Assembly (NCBI RefSeq): GCF_024464185.1
Contig: NZ_JANHAU010000004.1
Location: forward strand, 1-64,000
Length of the DNA: 64,000 nucleotides
Reading direction: 5' to 3'
Source of the DNA: Haloarchaeobius salinus
GTDB lineage: Archaea > Halobacteriota > Halobacteria > Halobacteriales > Natrialbaceae
Notes under the pieces: model-generated
Seen by the model: only the letters and a program-made list of their open reading frames with translations
Database searches by the model: none
What the model was told of the DNA's origin: nothing
Translations under genes and position numbers: made by a program
In this document: positions 43,044 through 51,960 of the stretch, one piece after another
How the letters are laid out: each line of letters opens with the position of its first letter
How positions within the stretch are numbered: position 1 is the stretch's first letter

Positions 43044-44681
43044 ATGGACAAGTGGCAGCGCCGGACCGCCTACTACCTCCTCGTGCTGTCCGGAATCATG
43101 CTGACCTACGCGGTCGTCTACGACTACGGGATGAGTGTCTACGAGGGCGAACCGAAGACGTTCCTCCACTCGCTCCAGGTCGTCGTCGAGACGTTCACGA
43201 CGACCGGCTTCGGCTCCGACTCGCCGTGGGAGACCCCCGAGATGAACGTACTCGTCATCATCATGGACACGACCGGGGTGGTCCTCATCTTCCTGGCGCT
43301 CCCCGTGCTGGTGTTCCCGACCATGGAGGACATCCTCTCGACGACGGTGCCGACGTCCGTCGACGACGACCTCGCCGGCCATGTCCTCGTCTGCACCTAC
43401 ACCGACCGGGGCGACGCGCTCATCGCCGAACTCGACGCGTGGGGTGTCGACTCCGTCATCCTCGAACCCGACCGGGACACCGCCGTCGAGCTCATCGAGG
43501 ACGGCTACCAGGTCATCAACGTCGACCCCGAACGCACTGAGGGGCTGGAGGCCGCCGGCATCGACCGGGCCCGGGCGCTCGTCGCCGACCTCTCCGACGA
43601 GGTGGACGCGAGCATCGTCCTCGCCGCCGGCGAAGCCGGGCACGAGGACCTCCAGGTCGTCAGCGTCGTCGAGGACCCCGAGAGCGTCCCGTACCACCGC
43701 CTCGCCGGTGCCGATGAGGTCCTCTCCCCCCGGCCGCTGCTCGGGCAGGGGCTCGCATCGAAGGTGACGACCGGCCTCTCGACGGAGCTCGGGGACGCAA
43801 TCGAGATCGGCGGCGACTTCGAGATCGCCGAGCTCCCCGTCCACAGCGCGAGCGAACTCGTCGGTGAGACGCTGGCCGACAGCGGCATCCGGGAACGCTC
43901 CGGGGTCAACGTCATCGGCGCGTGGTTCGACGGGGAGTTCCACAGCCCACCCGAACCCGAGACGGTGATCGACCGGGGCACCGTGCTGCTCGTCACCGGC
44001 GTCGAGGAGCAGCTCCAGTCGCTGAAGGAGCTGACGCTGTCGCGGGTTCGGGAGTTCCGCCGCGGCGAGACCATCGTCGTCGGCTACGGGCAGGTCGGCG
44101 AGACCGTGGCCGCTCACCTCGACGAGGCCGGCATCCCCAACCGCGTGGTCGACCTCGTCGCGGGCGAGGGCGTCGACGTGGTCGGGGACGCGCTCGACCC
44201 CGAGGTCCTCCAGGCGGCGGGGCTCGAAGACGCCCGGACGGTCGTCCTCTCGCTGCCGGACGACACGACGACGGAGTTCGCGACGCTGGTCGTCCGCGAC
44301 GAGAGCCCCGAGACGGAGATCGTCGCCCGTGTCACCGAGACCGAGAGCGTCCCGAAGATGTACCGCGCCGGAGCCGACTACGTGCTCTCGCTCGCGTCCG
44401 TCAGCGGGCGGATGATCGCCTCGACCATCCTCGAGGGCGAGAACGTCCTCTCCATCGACCAGCAGGTCGAGGTGATTCGGACCGAGGCCCCCGCGCTCGT
44501 CGGGCAGACGCTGGCCGAGGTGGACGTCAGGCGGCGGACCGGCTGTACGGTCGTCGGCGTCGAACGGGACGGCGAGGTCATCACCGACCTCGGACCGTCG
44601 TTCCGTGTCGCGGCTGGCGACGAGCTCATCGTCGCCGGCACCGACGCCGGGACGAACCGGTTCACCGAGCTCTGCTGCTAG
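43044..44681 (+). CDS. potassium channel with two RCK (TrkA) modules
   Basis: The 545-residue protein has two membrane helices around a pore loop with filter TTGFG (53-57), like MthK-type channels with Phe for Tyr. Two RCK-N/RCK-C modules follow (about 110-330 and 340-545). The second Rossmann motif VVGYGQVGETVAAHL is intact and should bind nucleotide; the first (VLVCTYTDRGDALIAEL) lacks the glycine motif. It probably gates potassium flow for osmotic balance. The stop shares the palindrome CTAG with the convergent gene's stop. Confidence 0.88.
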   Translation: MDKWQRRTAYYLLVLSGIMLTYAVVYDYGMSVYEGEPKTFLHSLQVVVETFTTTGFGSDSPWETPEMNVLVIIMDTTGVVLIFLALPVLVFPTMEDILSTTVPTSVDDDLAGHVLVCTYTDRGDALIAELDAWGVDSVILEPDRDTAVELIEDGYQVINVDPERTEGLEAAGIDRARALVADLSDEVDASIVLAAGEAGHEDLQVVSVVEDPESVPYHRLAGADEVLSPRPLLGQGLASKVTTGLSTELGDAIEIGGDFEIAELPVHSASELVGETLADSGIRERSGVNVIGAWFDGEFHSPPEPETVIDRGTVLLVTGVEEQLQSLKELTLSRVREFRRGETIVVGYGQVGETVAAHLDEAGIPNRVVDLVAGEGVDVVGDALDPEVLQAAGLEDARTVVLSLPDDTTTEFATLVVRDESPETEIVARVTETESVPKMYRAGADYVLSLASVSGRMIASTILEGENVLSIDQQVEVIRTEAPALVGQTLAEVDVRRRTGCTVVGVERDGEVITDLGPSFRVAAGDELIVAGTDAGTNRFTELCC

Positions 44682-45670
44682 TTCGAGTCGACCACGCGCT
44701 TGGGCCCGCGCCCGCGGAGCGTTCCGGCCTCGTTCGATATCTCGGTCCGTCGGAACCGCCAGACGCGCGCGCCGTCGCCGCCCTCGACCACGTCGACCTG
44801 CTTCAGGCCGGTCTTGATGCAGTTCCACCAGCCGGACGTCGAGTCGTAGCCCGCCGGGAACTCCTCGTACAGCTCCTCGACGAACTCGGACCGGCGGGCG
44901 CGGTCGGCGTCCTTCAGGTACGCGAGCGCCGCGCCGACGGCCTCCCGTCGCGGTTCGACCTTCTCCGGCGACCGCCCGGGCACGTCGAGGTCGTCGAGGT
45001 CAGCGATGTCCTCGCCGGGAGAGACGTCGTCGCTGCTGACGGCGATGCTCGTGTTCGACTGGTAGCTCAGTCCGGTCGTCGGGTCGCGCCCGAGGCGCTT
45101 GCGCGTCTGTGCGACTGCGCGCCGGGCGAACTCGTCCAGTCGCTCGCCCTCGACGCCCGCGAGCACGTCCGCCTCCTCGTTCAGGCGCTCGTCGGTGAAC
45201 CGCTTGACCTGCTCGGGTCTGAAGTTGCCACCGAGGTCGTCGGGCTCGGCGTCCGGCCCCGACTTCGGCACCATCGTCTCGCCGGTCCCGCCAGTCGTCG
45301 CCCCGCCATCGGCCGTCGCCGTCTGTGCGTCGCCAGCGTCGTCCGCGCCGCCGGTCGAGTCGCCCCCCGGGGACGGAGTCCCGTCGTCACCCGTCGACGC
45401 GTCCGCGGCGTCCGCCGTCGATTCCGTGTCGGACGGGGTCGCCGCCGGCTGCTCGCCGGTCGTGCTCTCGGCGACCTGCTCCTCCAGCTCGGCGACGCGG
45501 GCGGCGTACTCCGACAGCAGCTGGTCCCGCTCGGTCCCCTGCTCGATGGCCGCGCGGTTCCCGATGATCCAGTCGAGGTACTCCGGGATGTCCTCGAACC
45601 CGAGCAGGTCCGTCTCCATGTCGAGTTTCTCGACGGTCTCCTCGGGGACGTCGAGGCGGATTGTCGGCAT
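44678..45670 (-). CDS. unrecognised protein with RHH-like start and wHTH-like end
   Basis: The 330-residue protein starts MPTIRLDVPEETVEKLD, like a ribbon-helix-helix or similar short domain, then a coiled coil (LLSEYAARVAELEEQVAE), a low-complexity Thr/Asp/Gly linker, and a C-terminal domain of about 180 residues that could include a winged helix (RSEFVEELYEEFPAGYDSTSGWW). I do not recognise the family. It diverges from the UPF0058 gene across an inverted repeat and has its own TATA box (TTTTTATAA, minus strand, near 45697). Confidence 0.7.
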   Translation of the reverse strand: MPTIRLDVPEETVEKLDMETDLLGFEDIPEYLDWIIGNRAAIEQGTERDQLLSEYAARVAELEEQVAESTTGEQPAATPSDTESTADAADASTGDDGTPSPGGDSTGGADDAGDAQTATADGGATTGGTGETMVPKSGPDAEPDDLGGNFRPEQVKRFTDERLNEEADVLAGVEGERLDEFARRAVAQTRKRLGRDPTTGLSYQSNTSIAVSSDDVSPGEDIADLDDLDVPGRSPEKVEPRREAVGAALAYLKDADRARRSEFVEELYEEFPAGYDSTSGWWNCIKTGLKQVDVVEGGDGARVWRFRRTEISNEAGTLRGRGPKRVVDSN

Positions 45671-45702
45671 TTGTTCCCCGGTACGCCGGTCGGTTATAAA
45701 AA

Positions 45703-45751
45703 TTGTGGCCTACGACACTCGGCGGCCGCTCGACCGGCTGAGGGGCCACAA
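45703..45751. promoter_or_regulatory. inverted repeat between two divergent promoters
   Basis: TTGTGGCC at 45703-45710 and GGCCACAA at 45744-45751 form a perfect 8-bp inverted repeat with a 33-base spacer. The two arms lie next to the two TATA boxes, an arrangement suited to joint control of both genes. Confidence 0.6.
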
Positions 45752-45786
45752 CAATGCTTAAATCGGCCAATACCTTACACGGATTC

Positions 45787-46065
45787 ATGCACAAGGACGA
45801 GCTTCTCGAACTCCACGAGCAGATGGTCGATATCATGACGCACTTCGAGGCCGAGGGCGACGGCAACGACGAGCTGTTCCAGCAGTACCACGACCTCGAC
45901 GTCGACCCCTCGGACGTCCACAAGTCGAAGAGCGAGCACAAACACGCCGTGTTCGTGCTCGGCAACGCGCTCGCGAGCGTCATGAGCGAGGACGAGTTCT
46001 CCAGCGCCGGCCGCATCCAGAAACGCATGGAGGAGCTCGCGGACGACGCCGAATCCAAGATCTGA
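45787..46065 (+). CDS. UPF0058 family protein
   Basis: The 92-residue protein begins MHKDELLELHEQMVDIM and contains KSEHKHAVFVLGNALA, matching the archaeal family UPF0058, whose function is unknown. The start at 45787 is chosen because the family starts there and TTAAAT at 45758 is about 28 bases upstream. Confidence 0.9.
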   Translation: MHKDELLELHEQMVDIMTHFEAEGDGNDELFQQYHDLDVDPSDVHKSKSEHKHAVFVLGNALASVMSEDEFSSAGRIQKRMEELADDAESKI

Positions 46066-46155
46066 GGTCCCTCCGCGGCCGGTCGCCGGCGGAAGGTGCT
46101 CGTACAGCGGTGAATCCCCGGAAACTATTTGTCCCGGATGCGGTTGTAACCCTAT

Positions 46156-48555
46156 ATGGATTCGCGCAGGGTAGAGCGCGTCGAAGACTGGGACTCCCGC
46201 CCGTTCTCGGGCGGCTTCGAGGACCTCCGGTCGCTCGCGGACACGGAGTTCACCGGAGCCGTGACGGCGGGCGGGACGTGGCTGTTCATGCTGAACGGCC
46301 GCATCATCGGGGTCTTCGACGGGACTATCGACGACTTCGACGGCTCCTCGGGCACGACGTACGAGGCACCACATCCGTCCCTCCCGCTCCTCTTCGCGAT
46401 GCAGGAGACCGGCGGCGAGGAACGGGCGAACTACTACACCAACGACACACCGATCTCCGAGGCGGACTCGACGCTCACGTCGGGCAGCTTCACGGGCTAC
46501 ATCGAGCTCTCCGAGAACGTCCTCAGCGGCGACTACTACGTCGTCTACTACGGCGGTCGGTCGATGAGCTGTGCGTTCATCGGGAACCGGGAGCGTCTGC
46601 ACACGGGCGACGAGGCGTTCGAGCGCGCCGACGACGAGGTCGGCATCTACACCGTGATGGACGTCGAAATCGAGGTGACGGAGATCCCGGAACCGGAGCC
46701 CGAACCGGCAGACGACACGGGCGACGCCGCGGCTGGCGCTGCGGCGGGTGCGGCTGCTGGCGGTGACGATGCCGACGACGGAACCCGCCAATCCGACGCT
46801 CCCGCGAAGTCGAACGACGAGCCCGTGGTGGCGGACCCGGCCCCGGACGAGCCGGCCGAACCCACGGAGCCCGCGACGGGCGGCCGGGGCGACGACACGG
46901 GGACGGCCGCCGCCGACGAGAGCCCCGTCAGCGCCGAGGGGTCGGTCGTCCGGGACGCAGAGGAACAGACGGCACGCGACCAGCGTGACCCTGCCCGCGA
47001 ACGGGACCAGCGGACCCCCGCCGGCTCCGAGCCGGACGAGAGCCACACGCCGGAACCCCGCTCGGAGAGCGGCCGTGTGGAGCCGACCCGCGAGACGGGA
47101 GCGGACCCGGACCGGTCGGCCGGCCAGGGCGATGGGCCGAACCCAGGAACACAGACCGACGCCGACTCCGCACCGGTCACGACGACCGTCGAGGACGACC
47201 ACGACCCCGTCCAGATCCCCGACGAGGTGCTGGAGGAGGTCGAACGCGAGGCGGCCGCCGAGGAGGGCGAGGACCCGGTGTTCGAGGAGGAGGCCGAGTG
47301 GCGCGAGACGCGCTCTATCCCCTCCATCAACCCGGACCGCTCGGAGTCGACGGAGACATCGCCCCCGACCGACACCGCGCGGACGACGGGCCAGACGTCC
47401 AGCGGGAGCCGACAGAGCAGACGACAGCGGCAGACCCGCACCGAGACGCAGCAGTCGAACGGTGGGCCGTCGAACAGCACCCAACAGGCCAACGCCGGTG
47501 CGGAGGCACCGGCCGACACCGGCCGCCAGCCCAGACGCACCGAGCAGCAGTCGACGCCACCCACCGACAACGGGGGCACCGACGAGCCGCTCGAGCGGGA
47601 GATGCTCCAGCGCGAGGACAAGATCGACCGGCTCCAGCAGCAGCTCTCGAACGTCGAGGAGGAGCGCACCGAGCTCCGCGAGGAGCGCGACCAGCTCGCC
47701 GACGAGAACGCGGAGCTGCGCGGCGAGGTCGAGGACCTGGAGGCCGAGATCGCCGAGCTCGAGGCGGAGCTGACCGACCTCGAGGCCGAACTCGCCGCCC
47801 AGCGAGGGCCGGCCGCCGACGCCAGCACGCAGCTTTCGCCACAGCAGGCGCTCGAGGGGACGAACCTCTTCGTCCGCTACGGCTCGAAGGGCGAGCCGAC
47901 GCTCGACACCGCCCACGACGACGACGCGGACGCCGACGCGGTGAACGCGAACCTCCGCATCGAACACCACACGCAGTTCGAGGCCGAGGACGCCGCGGTC
48001 GACGGACGGCCGTACGTCGAGTTCCTGCACGACAGCATCGAGTTCCGGTTCGTGGAGTGGTTCGTCAGGGAACTGCTCTACGAGATCCGCGACACGGGCA
48101 ACGCGAGCGCGATGCGCGACCTCTACGACGCCATCCCCGAGGCCGACCGGGCCGAGCTCAACGGCTCGGTGTCGCTACGCTACGACGAGGACGGCAACGA
48201 GCAGCGCGAGCAGACGACGTTCGACGTGGTCGTCCGCGACCGCATGGGCAACCCGCTCGTCGTCGCGAACCTGAACGACTCCCGGGACCCGACAACCGAG
48301 GGGATGATGGTCGACCTCCAGGAGCGGGCGTCGCGGGTCAAGCGGACCAGCGAGAGCCTCGCCGGGGCGGTCGTCGTCACCGCCTCGTTCTTCGACCCGG
48401 GCGCGCTGGAGACGGCGTCGGAGGCCACGAGTGGGAGCTTCCTGAGTCGTGACTCGAAGAAGAGCTTCGTGAAACTGTCCCGGAAGTCGGGCTATCACCT
48501 CTGTCTGGTGGAGTCCCGCGGCGGGGAGTTCCACATCAACGTGCCGGAGCTGTAG
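46156..48555 (+). CDS. large DUF7527-like (HTR-like) protein with coiled coil
   Basis: The 799-residue protein has an N-terminal domain of about 175 residues (FTGAVTAGGTWLFMLNGRIIGVFDGT) found in haloarchaeal proteins once called HTR-like. A long acidic, polar, proline-rich linker (about 180-470), a coiled coil (about 485-555, LQREDKIDRLQQQLSNVEEE) and a C-terminal domain of about 230 residues follow. The last domain, with EFRFVEWFVRELLYEI and TTFDVVVRDRMGNPLVVANL, looks like a nuclease-type fold that has lost its active residues; this is inference. Function unknown. Confidence 0.72.
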   Translation: MDSRRVERVEDWDSRPFSGGFEDLRSLADTEFTGAVTAGGTWLFMLNGRIIGVFDGTIDDFDGSSGTTYEAPHPSLPLLFAMQETGGEERANYYTNDTPISEADSTLTSGSFTGYIELSENVLSGDYYVVYYGGRSMSCAFIGNRERLHTGDEAFERADDEVGIYTVMDVEIEVTEIPEPEPEPADDTGDAAAGAAAGAAAGGDDADDGTRQSDAPAKSNDEPVVADPAPDEPAEPTEPATGGRGDDTGTAAADESPVSAEGSVVRDAEEQTARDQRDPARERDQRTPAGSEPDESHTPEPRSESGRVEPTRETGADPDRSAGQGDGPNPGTQTDADSAPVTTTVEDDHDPVQIPDEVLEEVEREAAAEEGEDPVFEEEAEWRETRSIPSINPDRSESTETSPPTDTARTTGQTSSGSRQSRRQRQTRTETQQSNGGPSNSTQQANAGAEAPADTGRQPRRTEQQSTPPTDNGGTDEPLEREMLQREDKIDRLQQQLSNVEEERTELREERDQLADENAELRGEVEDLEAEIAELEAELTDLEAELAAQRGPAADASTQLSPQQALEGTNLFVRYGSKGEPTLDTAHDDDADADAVNANLRIEHHTQFEAEDAAVDGRPYVEFLHDSIEFRFVEWFVRELLYEIRDTGNASAMRDLYDAIPEADRAELNGSVSLRYDEDGNEQREQTTFDVVVRDRMGNPLVVANLNDSRDPTTEGMMVDLQERASRVKRTSESLAGAVVVTASFFDPGALETASEATSGSFLSRDSKKSFVKLSRKSGYHLCLVESRGGEFHINVPEL

Positions 48556-48570
48556 GAAGACGGAAACCCG

Positions 48571-48876
48571 TTAGTTCTCGATTTCGGCCGCGTCGTCGAT
48601 CTTCATCCCGTTCATCTTCTCGACGATCTCGTCGATCTTGCCGTCGAGCTCCTCGACGAACTCGAGCGTGCGGTCGGTCGTGATCGCACCCTGGCTCGAC
48701 GGCTCGATGAGGTTCTCCTCCTCGAGGACCCGCAGCGAGTAGCGGACCTTGTGGTGGGGGTAACCGGTCTCGTTGGACATCTTCACGATACCGATGGGCT
48801 CGTTCTCGATGACCATCTTCAGCACCTGCAGATGCCGTTCCAGCATATCGACTTCCTTCTCAAGTCGGTCTATCAT
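48571..48876 (-). CDS. small winged-helix regulator
   Basis: The 101-residue protein starts with a leucine-zipper-like helix (IDRLEKEVDMLERHLQVLKMVIENEP), then a helix-turn-helix and wing (GIVKMSNETGYPHHKVRYSLRVLEEENLI), and a C-terminal helix. It is typical of small haloarchaeal dimeric transcription factors. The start at 48876 fits the TATA box about 28 bases upstream. Flanking palindromes suggest it controls itself. Confidence 0.82.
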   Translation of the reverse strand: MIDRLEKEVDMLERHLQVLKMVIENEPIGIVKMSNETGYPHHKVRYSLRVLEEENLIEPSSQGAITTDRTLEFVEELDGKIDEIVEKMNGMKIDDAAEIEN

Positions 48877-48892
48877 GGCATTTGTTAACTTG

Positions 48893-48922
48893 TCGTACGG
48901 GGTTTTAAACCTTATCGTACGA
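48893..48922 (-). promoter_or_regulatory. TATA box flanked by TCGTACG palindromes
   Basis: TTTTAAA at 48903-48909 is flanked by TCGTACG (48893-48899) and TCGTACGA (48915-48922), 22 bases apart, two helical turns. This is a good candidate operator for the winged-helix protein. Confidence 0.65.
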
Positions 48923-49064
48923 ACGGGTCGAGAAGCGTGGCAAATCGGAGGTAGCAGTGGTTCGTGTATATGTCTTCTGGTCCGTGGGACCACGTCACAT
49001 CGGAGACGGCGGACCCGCCGTATCGAAATCGGTTTACCGACCGCTGAAGAATCGGCGCGTGTAA

Positions 49065-50441
49065 ATGACCGTAACCATTGTCGGGTCGCAGCTCGGCGAC
49101 GAGGGCAAGGGCGGTGTCGTCGACATCTACGGCGACGGGGCCGACATCGTCGTCCGCTACCAGGGCGGCGACAACGCGGGCCACACCGTCGTCTACGGTG
49201 GCACCGAGTACAAGCTCTCGCTCGTCCCCAGCGGGGTCGTCCGCGGCAAGGTGGGCGTCCTCGGCAACGGCTGCGTCGTGAACCCGGCGACGCTGTTCGA
49301 CGAGATCGATGACCTGCGCGACCGGGGGCTCGACCCCGACGTGCGGGTCGCCGAGCGGGCACACGTCATCCTGCCGTACCACCGCGTGCTCGACGGCATC
49401 GAGGAGGAGGTAAAGAGCGAATCGGACCAGGCGGTCGGCACCACGGGCCGCGGCATCGGGCCGGCCTACGAGGACAAGGCGGGCCGACGCGGCGTCCGGG
49501 TCGGCGACCTGCTCGACCCCGAGGTGCTCCGCGAGCGACTGGAGTACGTCGTGCCCCAGAAGCGGGCGCTCGTCGAGGACGTGTACGGGCTCGACATCGA
49601 CGACCTGGAGGACCCGGCGGCGTTCGACGTCGACGCGCTGTTCGAGCAGTACCGCGAGTTCGGTGAGCGGCTCGCCGAACAGGGGATGCCGGTCGTCTGC
49701 GGCGACTTCCTCGCCGAGGCCATCGACGACGGCGAGCAGGTCATGTTCGAGGGCGCACAGGGAACGCTCATCGACATCGACCACGGCAGCTACCCGTACG
49801 TCACGTCCTCGAACCCGACAGCCGGCGGCGCGACCACCGGCACCGGCCTCAGCCCCGGCGTCGTCGGCGACGGCGAGATCATCGGCATCGTGAAGGGCTA
49901 CCTCTCCCGCGTCGGGAGCGGCCCGATGCCGACCGAACTGGCCGGCGTCGAGGGACAGACCGCCGGCTACGACGGCGACGCCGGCGACGAGGAGGAAGAG
50001 CTCGCCACCTACATCCGCGACGAGGGCGGCGAGTACGGCACCGTCACCGGCCGTCCCCGCCGGGTTGGCTGGCTCGACGTGCCGATGCTCCGCCACGCCA
50101 CGCGCGTCAGCGGCTTCACCGGCCTCGCCGTCAACCACGTCGACGTGCTCGCCGGCATGGACGAGGTGAAGGTCGGCCACAGCTACACGCTCGACGGCGA
50201 GGAGCTGCTGACGATGCCCTCGACGACCGAGCGGTGGGCGCGCTGCGAGGCGAACCTCCGCACGTTCGACGGCTGGCCCGAGGTCGACTGGGACGACGTC
50301 GACGACTGGGACGACATCCCCGAGAACGCGCGCACCTACCTGAGCTACCTCTCGGACGAGCTCGACACCGACATCTACGCCGTCGGCACCGGGCCGGACC
50401 GCGAGGACACCGTCATCCTGCAGGACCCGTACGACCAGTAA
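49065..50441 (+). CDS. purA: adenylosuccinate synthase
   Basis: The 458-residue enzyme joins IMP and aspartate using GTP in AMP synthesis. Signatures are GSQLGDEGKGGVVD, GGDNAGHTVVYGG, GTTGRGIGPAYEDK and FEGAQGTLIDIDHGSYPYVT. Length is normal. It starts about 190 bases right of the divergent regulator gene. Confidence 0.96.
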   Translation: MTVTIVGSQLGDEGKGGVVDIYGDGADIVVRYQGGDNAGHTVVYGGTEYKLSLVPSGVVRGKVGVLGNGCVVNPATLFDEIDDLRDRGLDPDVRVAERAHVILPYHRVLDGIEEEVKSESDQAVGTTGRGIGPAYEDKAGRRGVRVGDLLDPEVLRERLEYVVPQKRALVEDVYGLDIDDLEDPAAFDVDALFEQYREFGERLAEQGMPVVCGDFLAEAIDDGEQVMFEGAQGTLIDIDHGSYPYVTSSNPTAGGATTGTGLSPGVVGDGEIIGIVKGYLSRVGSGPMPTELAGVEGQTAGYDGDAGDEEEELATYIRDEGGEYGTVTGRPRRVGWLDVPMLRHATRVSGFTGLAVNHVDVLAGMDEVKVGHSYTLDGEELLTMPSTTERWARCEANLRTFDGWPEVDWDDVDDWDDIPENARTYLSYLSDELDTDIYAVGTGPDREDTVILQDPYDQ

Positions 50442-50512
50442 CGGGCGGCTTGCGGTGCGGTGATTCTTCCGAACGCGATATCGACGATTGACCAGCCGGC
50501 AGGCGCGCGGCA

Positions 50513-50890
50513 GTCCTCGTCGCCGAGCACCGCGAGGCGGCGAGGACACGTTCGTGCGAGGTCTTCGGGAGCAGAGCGGGACCGGAGGTCCCGCTAGCAG
50601 CCGGCGCGGAGCGCCGGCGACGAAGCGACCGAAGGCTTACGAGAGCGTGCTCTCGCAGTGGATGAGAAGCGCAGGGAGCTCGCGACCGAGCATCGGTCAC
50701 GAAACACGTGCGTTTCGTGAGCCCGCCGGAAATCAGAGATTTCCGGAGATGCAGCCGGCTGGAGAGGCCCGAGGTGCGGTTGCGGTTCTGTGCGTGGGTG
50801 GGACTGAAAGGGGCGAGTCGCTGGAGGAAGGCGGCCGAATCAAGCGACACGAGAGCAAAGCTCTCGTTAGTCTGAGCGCGAAGCGCTCAG
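50513..50890. repeat. array of short perfect hairpins
   Basis: The 650-bp gap after purA contains at least eight near-perfect hairpins: 50513-50547 (12-bp stem with one wobble, 11-base loop), 50576-50594 (8 bp, loop GGA), 50600-50618 (8 bp, GGA), 50640-50655 (7 bp), 50684-50698 (6 bp, GCA), 50698-50719 (8 bp, 6-base loop), 50726-50746 (9 bp, AGA), 50849-50867 (8 bp, AAA) and 50872-50890 (8 bp, GAA). The open frame on the minus strand here is basic and Arg/Ser-rich and is not taken as a gene. The remaining part to 51094 holds only the Trm112 promoter area. Confidence 0.8.
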
Positions 50891-51094
50891 GCACCGCAGG
50901 AACGAGGAGCGCAGCGAGGCCCCCGACTCCAGCGACTCGGGGCTTTCTGGCTGTTCGCGGTCAAAGAGACTCCCACGACTGCTGAAACGTCTGAAACAGC
51001 CGTAGACAGCACACAGTCACACCTGCAATCGGACCCGACCACTCTCGGACACGGTTCCCGAAGCCTTTTGCTCTCCCTCTCCGACGCAGTGGGT

Positions 51095-51289
51095 ATGAAA
51101 GAATCCATGATGGACATCCTCTGCTGTCCGATGGACAAGGCCGACCTCGAGCTCGAGGTGGACCGCGAGGACGAGGACGAGATCGTCTCGGGTACGCTCA
51201 CCTGCACGGAGTGCGGGGAGACGTACCCCATCGAGGAGGGCGTCCCGAACATGCTGCCGCCGGACATGCGCGACGACGTGCCGGCGTAG
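51095..51289 (+). CDS. Trm112-like methyltransferase activator
   Basis: The 64-residue protein has the Trm112 zinc pattern CCP and CTECGETYPIEEGVPNMLP, with four cysteines likely to bind zinc. Trm112 in Haloferax activates several tRNA, rRNA and protein methyltransferases. The start at 51095 gives MKESMMDILCCPMDK, the family's usual beginning. Confidence 0.88.
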   Translation: MKESMMDILCCPMDKADLELEVDREDEDEIVSGTLTCTECGETYPIEEGVPNMLPPDMRDDVPA

Positions 51290-51349
51290 GGCGACGAACC
51301 AGCCGTATCGCGCCGAGCGATCACCGACGAACCGCACCACACACCGACT

Positions 51350-51934
51350 ATGGCACCCGAGACCCTCGTCGTCGATCTGAGCCGTGAGGAGCTCCACAGC
51401 ATCGAGCCAGCGGTCGAGGCGTTCGAGGTCCGGGGGCCGTTCGACGTGGAGCTCCGGAACCACGGCCGCGCGGTGCACGTCCACTGCAACGTCGACGACT
51501 CGCTGTCGCAGGTCGCCACGCTCTCCGAGACGAACCACTTCGTCGAGACGGAGTCGAGCACGACGTTCCGCGTCGAGGTACGGGACGGTCCGCGACCGGT
51601 GTCGGGTGCGCTCCGGTTCGTGGCGGCCTACGGCGCACAGGAGACCGCCGTGCCGGTGACGGTCAGTGACCCGGCGAGCGTGCCGATGGGCGAGCGAGCG
51701 AGCGTGTCGCCGGTCGAGACCGAGGCCGACACAGCGAGCGGTGGCTCGTCGGACGGGCCGGACCTCTCCGGACTCGTTCCCGACCGGGACGACGCACCGG
51801 TGCTCGCGATGGCCGGGGTCGCACTCGTGGTCGCCGTCGTGGCGATGGCGCTCGCGAACAGCGCCGTCGTCATGCTCGGCGTCGTCGCGGTCCTGATCGG
51901 AATCCTCGTCGCCGTCGCCGTGTTGGTGCGCTGA
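51350..51934 (+). CDS. membrane-anchored small protein (DUF7524-like)
   Basis: The 194-residue protein has a beta-rich domain of about 105 residues (LVVDLSREELHSIEPAVEAFEV), a linker, and two closely spaced membrane helices at the C terminus (about 146-193). It matches a haloarchaeal family I recall as DUF7524; function unknown. Confidence 0.7.
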   Translation: MAPETLVVDLSREELHSIEPAVEAFEVRGPFDVELRNHGRAVHVHCNVDDSLSQVATLSETNHFVETESSTTFRVEVRDGPRPVSGALRFVAAYGAQETAVPVTVSDPASVPMGERASVSPVETEADTASGGSSDGPDLSGLVPDRDDAPVLAMAGVALVVAVVAMALANSAVVMLGVVAVLIGILVAVAVLVR

Positions 51935-51960
51935 GCACTCCGGCTCCGGAAAACGGCGGT

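Noticed and set aside
50413-50850. Open frame of 145 codons on the minus strand after purA
   Set aside because: The product is basic and Arg/Ser/Leu-rich, the opposite of haloarchaeal proteins. It overlaps the end of purA, and its sequence is dictated by the hairpin array.
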